This document shows, piece by piece, positions 54,064-62,839 of a DNA stretch of 64,000 nucleotides; the stretch's first letter is position 1; the number at the start of each line of letters is the position of its first letter. The DNA is taken from positions 17,824 to 81,823 of the forward strand of contig JBGVOL010000073.1 in NCBI GenBank assembly GCA_045126475.1, written 5' to 3'. The position numbers were made by a program, and so were the translations under genes. This DNA comes from SVEL01 sp045126475 (GTDB lineage Bacteria > Bacillota > Clostridia > Lachnospirales > Lachnospiraceae). The notes under the pieces are model-generated. The model saw nothing but the letters and a program-made list of their open reading frames with translations, searched no databases and was not told the origin of the DNA.

Positions 54064-55248
54064 TTATGAGAAAAGATCCTTAAATCCTTTTTTCTTCTTG
54101 CCCTTTTCTTCTTTCTTCTCTGGCTCTTCGCTACCACTCTCCTTGGCAGCCTTGCTCTCCTCCGTTGTACCACCCATCGCCGCATCAAAGGCTTTCAATG
54201 CTTCTTTCTGAGTGTCTGTAAGCTTCTCCGGAACCTGAACAACAAGTGTTACATAGTGGTCACCTCTTGCTGAGCGGTTCTCAAGTGACGGTACACCTTT
54301 TCCGCGAAGTCTTATCTTTGTATCCGTCTGTGTACCCGGCTTAATATTAAACAATACATCACCGTCTATAGTAGAGATTCTTACATCTCCGCCCAGTGCT
54401 GCCTGTGCAAATGAGATAGGCGCAGTAGAATAAAGATTGTATCTGTCTCTCTGGAAAATAGGATGTCTCATTACCGTAACTTCCACAAGTAAGTCTCCTC
54501 TTGAACCGCCGTTTACACCCGGTTCACCTTTGCCTGCAATACGGATGCTCTGACCGTCATCTATTCCGGCAGGTACACTTATCTCAATCTTCTTCCTTGA
54601 AGATGTATATCCTGTACCTCTGCAATCAGGACACTTATCCTTAATAACCTTACCCTTACCTCCACAGTCAGGACATGTCTGTACATTTCTAACCATGCCA
54701 AAAAGTGACTGCTGTGTATATACAACCTGGCCTTTACCTCCACACTTAGGACATGTTACAGGTGAAGTTCCCTCTTTTGCTCCACTTCCATGACAGGTCT
54801 TGCACTCATCCTTAAGAGTTACCTCTATTTCCTTCTTTGTACCAAAGCATGCCTCCTCAAATGTTATGCGCACGCCGGTACGGATGTTGACACCCCTTCT
54901 CGGTCCGTTATTTGCTGCACTGCTTCGTCTTCCGCCACCGAAAAAGTCGCCGAATATATCACCAAATATATCACCCATGTCAGAGAAATCAAAGCCACCG
55001 GCACCTGGGCCGCCGCCACCCTGAAATGCTGCATGGCCGAACTGGTCATACTGACGTCTTTTCTCTGCATCACTTAAGACAGCGTATGCTTCTGAAGCCT
55101 CCTTAAACTTAGCCTCAGCTTCAGCATCACCGGGATTTGTATCAGGATGATACTTCTTTGCTAACTGTCTGTATGCTTTTTTTATCGCTGCATCATCAGC
55201 ATTCTTATCTACGCCAAGCACCTCGTAGTAATCTCTCTTATCTGCCAT
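54064..55248 (-). CDS. dnaJ: Chaperone DnaJ
   Basis: 394 residues from ATG 55248 (MADKRDYYEVLGVDKNADDA), nine bases after GGAGG; two upstream ATGs are possible but less suitable. J domain with HPD in KKYHPDTN, Gly/Phe-rich region (about 75-110), four zinc-finger repeats (CKTCHGSG, CPKCGGKG, CPDCGGKG, CPDCRGTG) and a C-terminal substrate domain. A Lys/Glu-rich tail of about 30 residues (EEPEKKEEKGKKKKG) extends the standard length. Last gene of hrcA-grpE-dnaK-dnaJ. Confidence 0.97.
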   Translation of the reverse strand: MADKRDYYEVLGVDKNADDAAIKKAYRQLAKKYHPDTNPGDAEAEAKFKEASEAYAVLSDAEKRRQYDQFGHAAFQGGGGPGAGGFDFSDMGDIFGDIFGDFFGGGRRSSAANNGPRRGVNIRTGVRITFEEACFGTKKEIEVTLKDECKTCHGSGAKEGTSPVTCPKCGGKGQVVYTQQSLFGMVRNVQTCPDCGGKGKVIKDKCPDCRGTGYTSSRKKIEISVPAGIDDGQSIRIAGKGEPGVNGGSRGDLLVEVTVMRHPIFQRDRYNLYSTAPISFAQAALGGDVRISTIDGDVLFNIKPGTQTDTKIRLRGKGVPSLENRSARGDHYVTLVVQVPEKLTDTQKEALKAFDAAMGGTTEESKAAKESGSEEPEKKEEKGKKKKGFKDLFS

Positions 55249-55294
55249 ATGCATAGTCCTCCATAGTAATCGACCGATTTTCAATAATACGCAC

Positions 55295-55322
55295 TATAAG
55301 GACATGAAGCCATGCCCTTATA
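55295..55322 (-). other. Hairpin between dnaK and dnaJ
   Basis: TATAAGG.CATG pairs with CATG.CCTTATA around an AAGC loop with one mismatch. No T run follows, so it is more likely an mRNA processing or stability site between the two genes. Confidence 0.55.
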
Positions 55323-55338
55323 ATGCAGCTATATACTC

Positions 55339-57213
55339 TTAAACTTCCTTGTAGTCACCGTCTACAACATTGTCATCATTTGAAGCAGAACCTGCACCCA
55401 TATCAGCACCGCTCATATCAGGGCCTGCCTGACCTGCAGCACCTGCTGCCTGTGCCTGCTCATACATCTTTGTAAAGAGATTCTGAGCACCTGTCATAAG
55501 CTTCTCCTTTGCTGACTTGATTTCTTCAACATCTGTCTCTGTCATTGTTTCAGGTGTTGTCTTTGCAAGTAAGTCCTTAAGTGTATTAAGGTCTGCCTCA
55601 ACGCTTGACTTGTCGCCTGCATCTAACTTATCTCCAACCTCATTAAGCGCCTTCTCTGTCTGGAATACAAGTGAGTCAGCCTCATTTCTTGCATCAATAC
55701 CTTCCTTACGCTTCTTATCAGCAGCCTCAAACTCAGCAGCTTCCTTAACAGCCTTATCAATTTCATCATCAGACATGTTTGAACCTGATGTAATTGTAAT
55801 GTGCTGTTCCTTACCTGTTCCTAAATCCTTTGCAGATACATTTACGATACCGTTTGCATCAATATCGAATGTAACCTCAATCTTAGGGATTCCTCTTGGA
55901 GCAGGAGCAATTCCGTCTAATCTGAACTCACCGAGAAGCTTGTTATCCTTAGCGAACTGTCTCTCACCCTGTACTACTCTGATATCAACAGCGCTCTGAT
56001 TATCTGCTGCTGTAGAGAATACCTCACTCTTCTTAGCAGGGATTGTTGTATTTCTCTCAATAAGTCTTGTAGCAACACCACCCATTGTCTCAATTGAAAG
56101 TGAAAGAGGTGTAACATCAAGAAGAAGGATTTCGCCTGCACCTGCATCGCCTGCAAGCTTACCACCCTGAATAGAAGCACCGATGGCAACACACTCATCA
56201 GGATTAAGTGACTTTGAAGGCTCATGTCCTGTAAGCTGCTTAACCTTATCCTGTACAGCCGGAATACGTGTTGAACCACCAACCAATAATACTTTGCTTA
56301 ACTCGCTTGCTGTAATACCTGCATCCTTTAATGCATTCTGTACAGGTACTGCTGTTCTCTCTACAAGGTCGTGTGTAAGTTCATCAAACTTAGCTCTTGT
56401 AAGGTTCATATCAAAGTGCTTTGGTCCATCCTGATTTGCTGTGATGAATGGAAGGTTAATATTTGTAGTTGTTGCTGATGAAAGCTCTTTCTTAGCCTTC
56501 TCTGCTGCTTCTTTTAATCTCTGGAGAGCCATCTTATCTGTTGATAAGTCAATACCCTCTGTCTTCTTAAACTCTGATAACATGTAATCTGTTATTCTCT
56601 GGTCGAAGTCATCACCACCAAGTCTGTTATCACCTGATGTAGCGAGAACCTCGATAACACCATCACCGATTTCGATAATAGATACATCGAATGTACCACC
56701 ACCTAAATCGTATACCATAATCTTCTGCTCATTTTCATTATCAAGACCGTAAGCTAAAGCTGCAGCTGTTGGCTCGTTGATGATTCTCTTTACATCAAGA
56801 CCTGCAATCTTACCAGCATCCTTTGTTGCCTGTCTCTGTGCATCATTGAAGTAAGCAGGAACTGTGATAACTGCCTCTGTTACCTTCTCACCAAGGTATC
56901 CTTCTGCATCAGCCTTAAGCTTCTGAAGAATCATAGCTGAAATCTCCTGTGGAGAATATTTCTTATCATCAATAGTTACTCTGTAATCTGTTCCCATATG
57001 TCTCTTGATTGAAGAGATTGTCTTGTCAGCATTTGTAACGGCCTGACGCTTTGCAGGATCACCTACAAGTCTCTCACCTGTCTTTGTAAATGCTACAACA
57101 GAAGGTGTCGTTCTGATACCCTCAGTATTTGCAATAACAGTTGGCTTTCCACCTTCCATAACTGCTACACATGAATTTGTTGTTCCTAAATCGATACCAA
57201 TAATCTTGCTCAT
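55339..57213 (-). CDS. dnaK: Chaperone DnaK
   Basis: 624 residues. Signatures: GIDLGTTNSCVAVMEGG, DLGGGTFDVSIIEIGDG and LLVGGSTRIPAVQDKVKQL. It is the ATP-driven Hsp70 of the cell. It has a Gly/Ala-rich C-terminal segment (GAAGQAGPDMSGADMGAG) ending DGDYKEV. Confidence 0.99.
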   Translation of the reverse strand: MSKIIGIDLGTTNSCVAVMEGGKPTVIANTEGIRTTPSVVAFTKTGERLVGDPAKRQAVTNADKTISSIKRHMGTDYRVTIDDKKYSPQEISAMILQKLKADAEGYLGEKVTEAVITVPAYFNDAQRQATKDAGKIAGLDVKRIINEPTAAALAYGLDNENEQKIMVYDLGGGTFDVSIIEIGDGVIEVLATSGDNRLGGDDFDQRITDYMLSEFKKTEGIDLSTDKMALQRLKEAAEKAKKELSSATTTNINLPFITANQDGPKHFDMNLTRAKFDELTHDLVERTAVPVQNALKDAGITASELSKVLLVGGSTRIPAVQDKVKQLTGHEPSKSLNPDECVAIGASIQGGKLAGDAGAGEILLLDVTPLSLSIETMGGVATRLIERNTTIPAKKSEVFSTAADNQSAVDIRVVQGERQFAKDNKLLGEFRLDGIAPAPRGIPKIEVTFDIDANGIVNVSAKDLGTGKEQHITITSGSNMSDDEIDKAVKEAAEFEAADKKRKEGIDARNEADSLVFQTEKALNEVGDKLDAGDKSSVEADLNTLKDLLAKTTPETMTETDVEEIKSAKEKLMTGAQNLFTKMYEQAQAAGAAGQAGPDMSGADMGAGSASNDDNVVDGDYKEV

Positions 57214-57276
57214 TTTATTTTCCTCCTAAATTTGGTTTTCAAAACTATTTTTAACTACTATGTGTTAAACTGCACA

Positions 57277-57900
57277 CTAATTAACTACTTTAACCATACT
57301 GTATCTGACTACCGTGTCGCGATACATATATCCCTTTTGGAATTCCTCTGCTATGATATTCTCACCAAGGTTTTCATCTTCACCATGCATTACCGCATTG
57401 TGGAAATTCGGATCGAATTCTTTTCCCACTGCTTCAATTGGTGTAACTCCGGCTTCCTCAAGAGCCTTAACCATCTGCTTGTAGACCTTATCCATGCCGT
57501 CTGCAAACGGAGATGATTTTTCTTCCTCTGAAAGAGTTGCCAGACCTCTCTCGAAGCTGTCTACTATAGGTAGAATCTTCTCGACAATACTCTTGGCTCC
57601 CACCTCAAACATTGCTGTTCTTTCCTTTTCACTTCTCTTTCTGAAATTATCAAACTCAGCAAAAGTTCTCTTATACTTATCGGTCAGTTCCTCTATAAGA
57701 ATATCTTTCTCATCTTTTTTGCTTTCTTCCTTTTCTGTCACATCGCCTTCTTCGGTGTTCTGTTCTGTCTGACTGTCTTCTGCCTGATTTGCATCTGTCT
57801 GATCTCCTTCAGGCGGACACTCCTGCACTGCTTCGGCTGCTTTTACATCTTCTTTTACAGCCTCATTTTCAGTAACATTAATATCTTCCTTTTTCGCCAC
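57277..57900 (-). CDS. grpE: Nucleotide exchange factor GrpE
   Basis: 207 residues from GTG 57900, with GGAGG upstream. An acidic N-terminal region (about 1-60, rich in Glu/Asp/Gln) precedes the dimer coiled coil (TDKYKRTFAEFDNFRKRSEK) and the C-terminal beta domain (MYRDTVVRYSMVKVV). It exchanges ADP on DnaK. Confidence 0.97.
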   Translation of the reverse strand: MAKKEDINVTENEAVKEDVKAAEAVQECPPEGDQTDANQAEDSQTEQNTEEGDVTEKEESKKDEKDILIEELTDKYKRTFAEFDNFRKRSEKERTAMFEVGAKSIVEKILPIVDSFERGLATLSEEEKSSPFADGMDKVYKQMVKALEEAGVTPIEAVGKEFDPNFHNAVMHGEDENLGENIIAEEFQKGYMYRDTVVRYSMVKVVN

Positions 57901-57916
57901 TTTTCTCTGCGCCTCC

Positions 57917-58963
57917 TTACTCCTTCTTCTTGTATACTGAATCTAACTTATCTTTGATATCCTTTAATGTATCTACGACTTTTTCGTAGTCCATTCTCTT
58001 TGGTCCGATAATACCTATTGTACCATGGACACCTTCCTCCAGCTCGTATGTCGCGGTAATAACACTGCAGTCCTTCATTGTCTGAACAGGAGTTTCCTCG
58101 CCGATATAAACCTTTATCTGCTGACCATCCTCCTCATCACTGTCTATGAGACTTGACAAAAGCTGTTTCTCCTCAAATGTACTGATAAGTTCTTTTGCCC
58201 TGTTGCTGTCACTAAGCTCCGGATACCTGAAAATATTGGTAGCACCACTTGTATAAATCTCCAGATTATCTTCAGCGCCTATTGCCTCAGCTACCGCATC
58301 CAGAACACTTCTTGCCAGCTCTAACTGGTTACCGGCCTGACCATTCATCCTTGATATAATTCCGAGATTAATCTCCTCCAGAGTCAGACCGTTAAGATTA
58401 CTGTTAAAAAGAATATTGAGCTTTAAAAGCGTTTCATTGTCTATCTCTTCATTAACATCTATAATCTTATTCTTTATAATATTGCCCTCAAGGACAATTA
58501 CGCAGAGCATCTTGTGATTCTCAACCTGGGACAACTGAATGAACTTCAACTTATTCTTATGAACCTGCGGCGCTGAAATCATTGCTGCATAACTGGTGTT
58601 GTTTGCCAGCATCTTCGCCATATTTTTAAGTAAGGTTTCCACCTTGTCAACCTTCTCATTCAGAAATTCACGCATATCGTCAACTTCTTTTTCCCTGTTG
58701 TTAAGTTCCTGCTCCTTTTCCTTCATCATGTTATCTACATAGAGTCGATAACCTTTATCCGAAGGAATTCTTCCCGCCGATGTATGAGGCTGGACTATAT
58801 ATCCCAGTTCCTCCAAGTCAGCCATTTCATTTCGAATAGTAGCAGAACTTAAATTTAAATCAGTATACTTTGAAATGGTCCTTGAGCCTACCGGTTCGCC
58901 GGTTTCCAGGTAATTACGGATAATTGCCTGAAGAATTTTCATTTTTCTCTCATCTAATTCCAT
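57917..58963 (-). CDS. hrcA: Heat-shock repressor HrcA
   Basis: 348 residues from ATG 58963 (MELDERKMKILQAIIRNYLE), with GAGGAG nine bases upstream; the frame opens to 59002 without a site. The winged-helix region shows GSRTISKYTDLNLSSATIRN and the C-terminal GAF-like region GTIGIIGPKRMDYEKVVDTL. It binds CIRCE and represses its own operon and groESL in this window. First gene of the operon. Confidence 0.97.
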   Translation of the reverse strand: MELDERKMKILQAIIRNYLETGEPVGSRTISKYTDLNLSSATIRNEMADLEELGYIVQPHTSAGRIPSDKGYRLYVDNMMKEKEQELNNREKEVDDMREFLNEKVDKVETLLKNMAKMLANNTSYAAMISAPQVHKNKLKFIQLSQVENHKMLCVIVLEGNIIKNKIIDVNEEIDNETLLKLNILFNSNLNGLTLEEINLGIISRMNGQAGNQLELARSVLDAVAEAIGAEDNLEIYTSGATNIFRYPELSDSNRAKELISTFEEKQLLSSLIDSDEEDGQQIKVYIGEETPVQTMKDCSVITATYELEEGVHGTIGIIGPKRMDYEKVVDTLKDIKDKLDSVYKKKE

Positions 58964-58995
58964 CTGCCACTCCTCTTTCTGTATTTTGTCATTTG

Positions 58996-59022
58996 TTAGC
59001 ACTCATTTTTATGGAGTGCTAA
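58996..59022. promoter_or_regulatory. CIRCE element of the hrcA operon
   Basis: Perfect TTAGCACTC-N9-GAGTGCTAA, 33 bp before the hrcA start and 15 bp after the -10 box. Confidence 0.97.
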
Positions 59023-59036
59023 TATCGACTAAACAT

Positions 59037-59065
59037 AAAATATCACTTACCACCTGTGTTGTCAA
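59037..59065 (-). promoter_or_regulatory. Promoter of the hrcA operon
   Basis: Minus-strand TTGACA (59060-59065), 17-bp spacer, TATTTT (59037-59042). The -35 box lies in the loop and the -10 box in the arm of the terminator of the preceding gene. Confidence 0.85.
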
Positions 59066-59086
59066 GTAGTAAGTGATATTTTTTTA
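59038..59086. terminator. Terminator of the surface-protein gene
   Basis: AAATATCACTTAC and GTAAGTGATATTT pair over 13 bp with a loop of 18; T tracts follow on both strands. It overlaps the hrcA promoter. Confidence 0.85.
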
Positions 59087-59112
59087 TGTATTCTTATCAG
59101 CTTTATTTTATA

Positions 59113-60660
59113 TTACTCTTCTGATTTCTTAAATACACCGATTCTTCTTGCAACCAGCACTGATGCCGAACCTATGAGCATCACAAGATAAAATGCCAAA
59201 TTGCTGCTGTCACCGGTCTGTGGACCTGCAAGTGGTACTACAAAATCAACCGGTTCCTCCTCAGGAGTCTCAGGTTCTACTGTTGTTGTAGGATTTTCAG
59301 GAGTAGGCTCCTCTACACCTGCATAAGGAATACTTGTTGTTATCTCTTCTTCCGGTACAGTAGTTGTCTCCGACTCAGTCGTTGTGTTTTCTGTTGTTGA
59401 CTCCGTTGTTTCCTCATCTACATACTCAGGAACTGTAGTTGTCTCCTCTTCGGTAGTTGTCTCGGCCTCTGTTGTTGTGGTTGTCTCTTCTTCTGTTGTT
59501 GTCTCAGCCTCTGTTGTTGTAGTTGTCTCTTCTTCTGTTGTTGTCTCGGTCTCTGTTGTTGTCTCTACCTCTGATGTTGTCTCTACCTCTGTGGTTGTCT
59601 CTTCTTCTGTTGTTGTTTCTACTTCCATATTAACAAAACGAGATACAAAGTGGAACTCGCCTCCTGTCATTGAGAAGCTTCCACATATAGCACGACCATT
59701 GCTTGTACTTGTTACTACTACATTTGCCTTTGGAGCAACAAGAAGTCCTGCCATCTCGCCGATATTTACCTTTCCTTCAAATCCTGCAAGATTCCAGATA
59801 ATCTGGTCTGTTACTGAATCATCTGCACCCACTGAAGACTGACCGTTTATATAAAATCTCTTAATATTAACAGCACCTTCCCAGTCTGTAACATTCACAT
59901 TCACATTAAATACAACCATCTGGTTCTCTTCTTTGTTTATGTTGAGAGTTCCGTCGCCAAATGCTGTCATATCACTTAAGTAAATGTTTACAAAGCAAAT
60001 CTGCTCATCACATGATGTGGTATCTACGACGTATCTATTAGAATCGTATCCCTTAACCACACCTTCTGTCTCTTTTCCTGTATTCTTGTATGCCTCAAAA
60101 ATTTTATTAACCCTTTCAAGGTTTGCTGCAACATCAAGAACTAAATTTCTCTGTGAATTGGTTGCCCCGAATATAGGTACTTTTGGATAATCATCTATAT
60201 TAATATATGTTGCATTTCTGTCTTTTTCTTCAAAGAAAATCCTCTGGTTATTTCTTTCAGCAAAAGTAAGGTCTGTATAAATGGCATACTCTGCCGAACC
60301 TCTTCTGACTACTTTCATAGGGCCTTCGAAATCCTTTATGTACATATTACAGCCTTGATTTACATATCCGCTGTCCACAGATGCACCCATGCAGGCACCG
60401 TTTGTTGTCAGCATATTTGTTGCAATATTTGATTCAAAATCTATAGTTACGCTTGCATTATCAGCAACAACGCCATAATCCTTTATGTCGCCAAGCCAAT
60501 CCTGAAGCTGGAGCTGTACGTTTTCTTTACTGTATCCTTTTGCCTCATCTGCTTTTCCTTCAGCCAATCCCATTATATTTAATGAACTAAACACCATTCC
60601 GAAAACTGCTGCAAAAGCGATTACTCTATCGGTCATTTTTCTCTTACTACCAAATCTCAT
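59113..60660 (-). CDS. Surface protein with choice-of-anchor-A-like domain, Thr/Glu repeat and LPXTG-like anchor
   Basis: 515 residues. Signal peptide (about 1-37), then a domain of about 300 residues whose end (IIWNLAGFEGKVNIGEMAGL, then LLVAPKANVVVTSTSNGRAI) resembles the choice-of-anchor-A/collagen-binding-like domain. A low-complexity Thr/Glu-rich region (about 345-465, repeats of TTTEEETTT and TTEAE) follows as a wall-spanning stalk. The C-terminus is GPQTGD, a hydrophobic segment and Arg/Lys, the sorting signal of clostridial sortase substrates. No sortase gene is in the window. The ligand is unknown. Confidence 0.85.
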   Translation of the reverse strand: MRFGSKRKMTDRVIAFAAVFGMVFSSLNIMGLAEGKADEAKGYSKENVQLQLQDWLGDIKDYGVVADNASVTIDFESNIATNMLTTNGACMGASVDSGYVNQGCNMYIKDFEGPMKVVRRGSAEYAIYTDLTFAERNNQRIFFEEKDRNATYINIDDYPKVPIFGATNSQRNLVLDVAANLERVNKIFEAYKNTGKETEGVVKGYDSNRYVVDTTSCDEQICFVNIYLSDMTAFGDGTLNINKEENQMVVFNVNVNVTDWEGAVNIKRFYINGQSSVGADDSVTDQIIWNLAGFEGKVNIGEMAGLLVAPKANVVVTSTSNGRAICGSFSMTGGEFHFVSRFVNMEVETTTEEETTTEVETTSEVETTTETETTTEEETTTTTEAETTTEEETTTTTEAETTTEEETTTVPEYVDEETTESTTENTTTESETTTVPEEEITTSIPYAGVEEPTPENPTTTVEPETPEEEPVDFVVPLAGPQTGDSSNLAFYLVMLIGSASVLVARRIGVFKKSEE

Positions 60661-60778
60661 TACTTCTTACTCTCCATTTCCAAAATTGATACATTTCATT
60701 GCATTCCCTAATTACAATGATTGCATTACACATCTTTTTGCGCAACTGTAATCCTACTATTTTTCATTTTCATTTTAC

Positions 60779-60796
60779 ACCCCCTTTAAGGGGGGG
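60779..60796. other. C5/G5 palindrome in the surface-protein/lepA gap
   Basis: CCCCCTTTAAGGGGGG lies in the 268-bp gap between two divergent genes. It could be an operator or a short stem; no more can be said. Confidence 0.45.
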
Positions 60797-60864
60797 ATTT
60801 AACATAAATATAATATTCTCACCCCTTTCCCCTGAATTCCTGATAAAATTATTAACTTTTAATG

Positions 60865-60893
60865 TTGATTGAATACGTTTTTTTTGTTATCAT
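60865..60893 (+). promoter_or_regulatory. Promoter of lepA
   Basis: TTGATT (60865-60870), 17-bp spacer, TATCAT (60888-60893), 35 bp before the lepA start with GGAAGG between. Confidence 0.7.
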
Positions 60894-60928
60894 CAATATG
60901 AATTTTTTAATAATGGAAGGATTTAACC

Positions 60929-62746
60929 ATGTCAGAAATTAACCAGAACAATATCCGTAATTTTTGTATTATAGCTCATATAGACCATGGCAAATCGACT
61001 CTCGCCGACCGTATCATTGAGATGACGGGTCTTCTCACAAGCCGTGAGATGCAGACCCAGGTTCTTGACAATATGGATCTTGAGCGTGAGCGCGGTATTA
61101 CCATTAAATCGCAGGCAGTACGTACTGTATATAAGGCAAAAAACGGTGAGGAATATATCTTTAACCTTATTGACACACCGGGGCATGTAGACTTTAACTA
61201 CGAGGTTTCAAGAAGTCTTGCTGCATGTGACGGTGCAATTTTGGTTGTAGATGCCGCACAGGGCGTTGAGGCTCAGACCCTTGCCAATGTATTTCTTGCC
61301 CTTGACCATGACCTTGATGTAGTACCTGTGATAAATAAGATTGATTTACCAAGCGCTGACCCTGACAGGGTTCAGGATGAGATAGAGGACGTAATCGGAA
61401 TTGAGGCACACGATGCTCCCCGTATTTCAGCAAAGACAGGCTTAAATGTGGAAGATGTTTTGGAAGCCATTGTAGAGAAGGTTCCTGCTCCGAAGGGAGA
61501 CAGTTCTGCTCCACTTCAGGCGCTTATCTTCGACAGCTTATACGATTCCTACAAAGGTGTAATCGTTTTCTGCCGTATCAAAAACGGTACGGTAAAAGCC
61601 GGTACACAGATTCGTATGTGGGCTACGGGAGCCGTTGCAAATGTAGTTGAGGTTGGCTACTTCGGTGCCGGACAGTTTATCCCTTGTGATGAACTCAGTG
61701 CCGGAATGGTAGGCTATATAACGGCAAGTATCAAGAACCTTAAGGATACATCTGTCGGTGATACAATCACAGACAATAACAGACCGTGTGCAGAGCCGTT
61801 ACCGGGTTACAAAAAGGTTAATCCTATGGTTTACTGCGGTGTCTATCCTGCCAATACGGCAAAGTATCCTGACCTTAGGGATGCATTGGAAAAATTGCAG
61901 TTAAATGATGCCGCTCTCTACTATGAGCCTGAAACTTCCCTTGCTTTGGGCTTCGGTTTCAGATGCGGTTTCCTCGGACTTCTTCATCTTGAAATCATTC
62001 AGGAACGACTTGAGAGAGAATATAACTTAGACCTTGTAACTACCGCTCCCGGTGTTATATACAAGGTATACAAGACAGACAGCGAGGTCATTGAACTTAC
62101 AAATCCGTCAAACCTGCCTGACCCTTCACTTATTGAACACATGGAAGAACCTATTGTCTCAGCGGAGATTATGGTTACAAGTGAGTACATCGGTTCCATT
62201 ATGGAACTTTGTCAGGAGAGGCGCGGCCGTTATCTTGGCATGGAATATATAGAGGGCACCAGAGCTTTACTTAAGTACGAGCTTCCATTAAATGAAATCA
62301 TCTACGATTTCTTTGATGCACTTAAATCACGTTCAAGGGGTTATGCTTCTTTCGATTATGAGCTTAAGGGCTATGAGACATCAAACCTTGTTAAGCTTGA
62401 TATACTTATTAATAAGGAAGAAGTGGATGCTCTTTCATTTATCGTTCATGCCGATACTGCCTACGAGCGCGGCAGAAGAATGTGTGAGAAGCTTAAGGAC
62501 GAAATTCCTCGCCACCTGTTTGAGATTCCTATTCAGGCTGCCATCGGAAGCAAGATTATTGCAAGAGAAACCGTTAAAGCCATGCGCAAAGATGTCCTTG
62601 CAAAATGCTACGGCGGTGATATCACACGTAAGAAAAAGCTTCTTGAAAAGCAGAAAGAAGGAAAGAAGCGTATGCGCCAGATTGGTAACGTAGAGATACC
62701 TCAACAGGCATTTATGAGCGTACTGAAGCTGGATGATGATAAATAA
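60929..62746 (+). CDS. lepA: Elongation factor 4 (LepA)
   Basis: 605 residues. G1 AHIDHGKSTLADRI, G3 DTPGHVDFNYEV and G4 NKIDLPSADPD are present, and the LepA-specific C-terminal region ends GGDITRKKKLLEKQKEGKKR. It is a ribosomal GTPase that acts on stalled or mispositioned ribosomes. It is the only long housekeeping gene on the plus strand and has its own promoter and terminator. Confidence 0.98.
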   Translation: MSEINQNNIRNFCIIAHIDHGKSTLADRIIEMTGLLTSREMQTQVLDNMDLERERGITIKSQAVRTVYKAKNGEEYIFNLIDTPGHVDFNYEVSRSLAACDGAILVVDAAQGVEAQTLANVFLALDHDLDVVPVINKIDLPSADPDRVQDEIEDVIGIEAHDAPRISAKTGLNVEDVLEAIVEKVPAPKGDSSAPLQALIFDSLYDSYKGVIVFCRIKNGTVKAGTQIRMWATGAVANVVEVGYFGAGQFIPCDELSAGMVGYITASIKNLKDTSVGDTITDNNRPCAEPLPGYKKVNPMVYCGVYPANTAKYPDLRDALEKLQLNDAALYYEPETSLALGFGFRCGFLGLLHLEIIQERLEREYNLDLVTTAPGVIYKVYKTDSEVIELTNPSNLPDPSLIEHMEEPIVSAEIMVTSEYIGSIMELCQERRGRYLGMEYIEGTRALLKYELPLNEIIYDFFDALKSRSRGYASFDYELKGYETSNLVKLDILINKEEVDALSFIVHADTAYERGRRMCEKLKDEIPRHLFEIPIQAAIGSKIIARETVKAMRKDVLAKCYGGDITRKKKLLEKQKEGKKRMRQIGNVEIPQQAFMSVLKLDDDK

Positions 62747-62750
62747 ATAC

Positions 62751-62788
62751 AAGCGGAGTTTCCCTTTAACGAGGGCGCTCCGCTTTTT
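62751..62788 (+). terminator. Terminator of lepA
   Basis: AAGCGGAG and CTCCGCTT pair around an inner CCC/GGG stem, followed by T5, five bases after the lepA stop. Confidence 0.92.
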
Positions 62789-62839
62789 AATACATACTTC
62801 ACTTTTTAGACAATCATAAATATTCCTCATATATTCATC

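Noticed and set aside
55517..55999. 160-residue plus-strand frame opposite dnaK
   Set aside because: Shadow of a highly conserved gene; long antisense frames are common opposite dnaK.
59384..59842. Plus-strand frame rich in Val/Ser with repeats
   Set aside because: It is the complement of the Thr/Glu repeat region of the surface protein; no ribosome site and biased composition.
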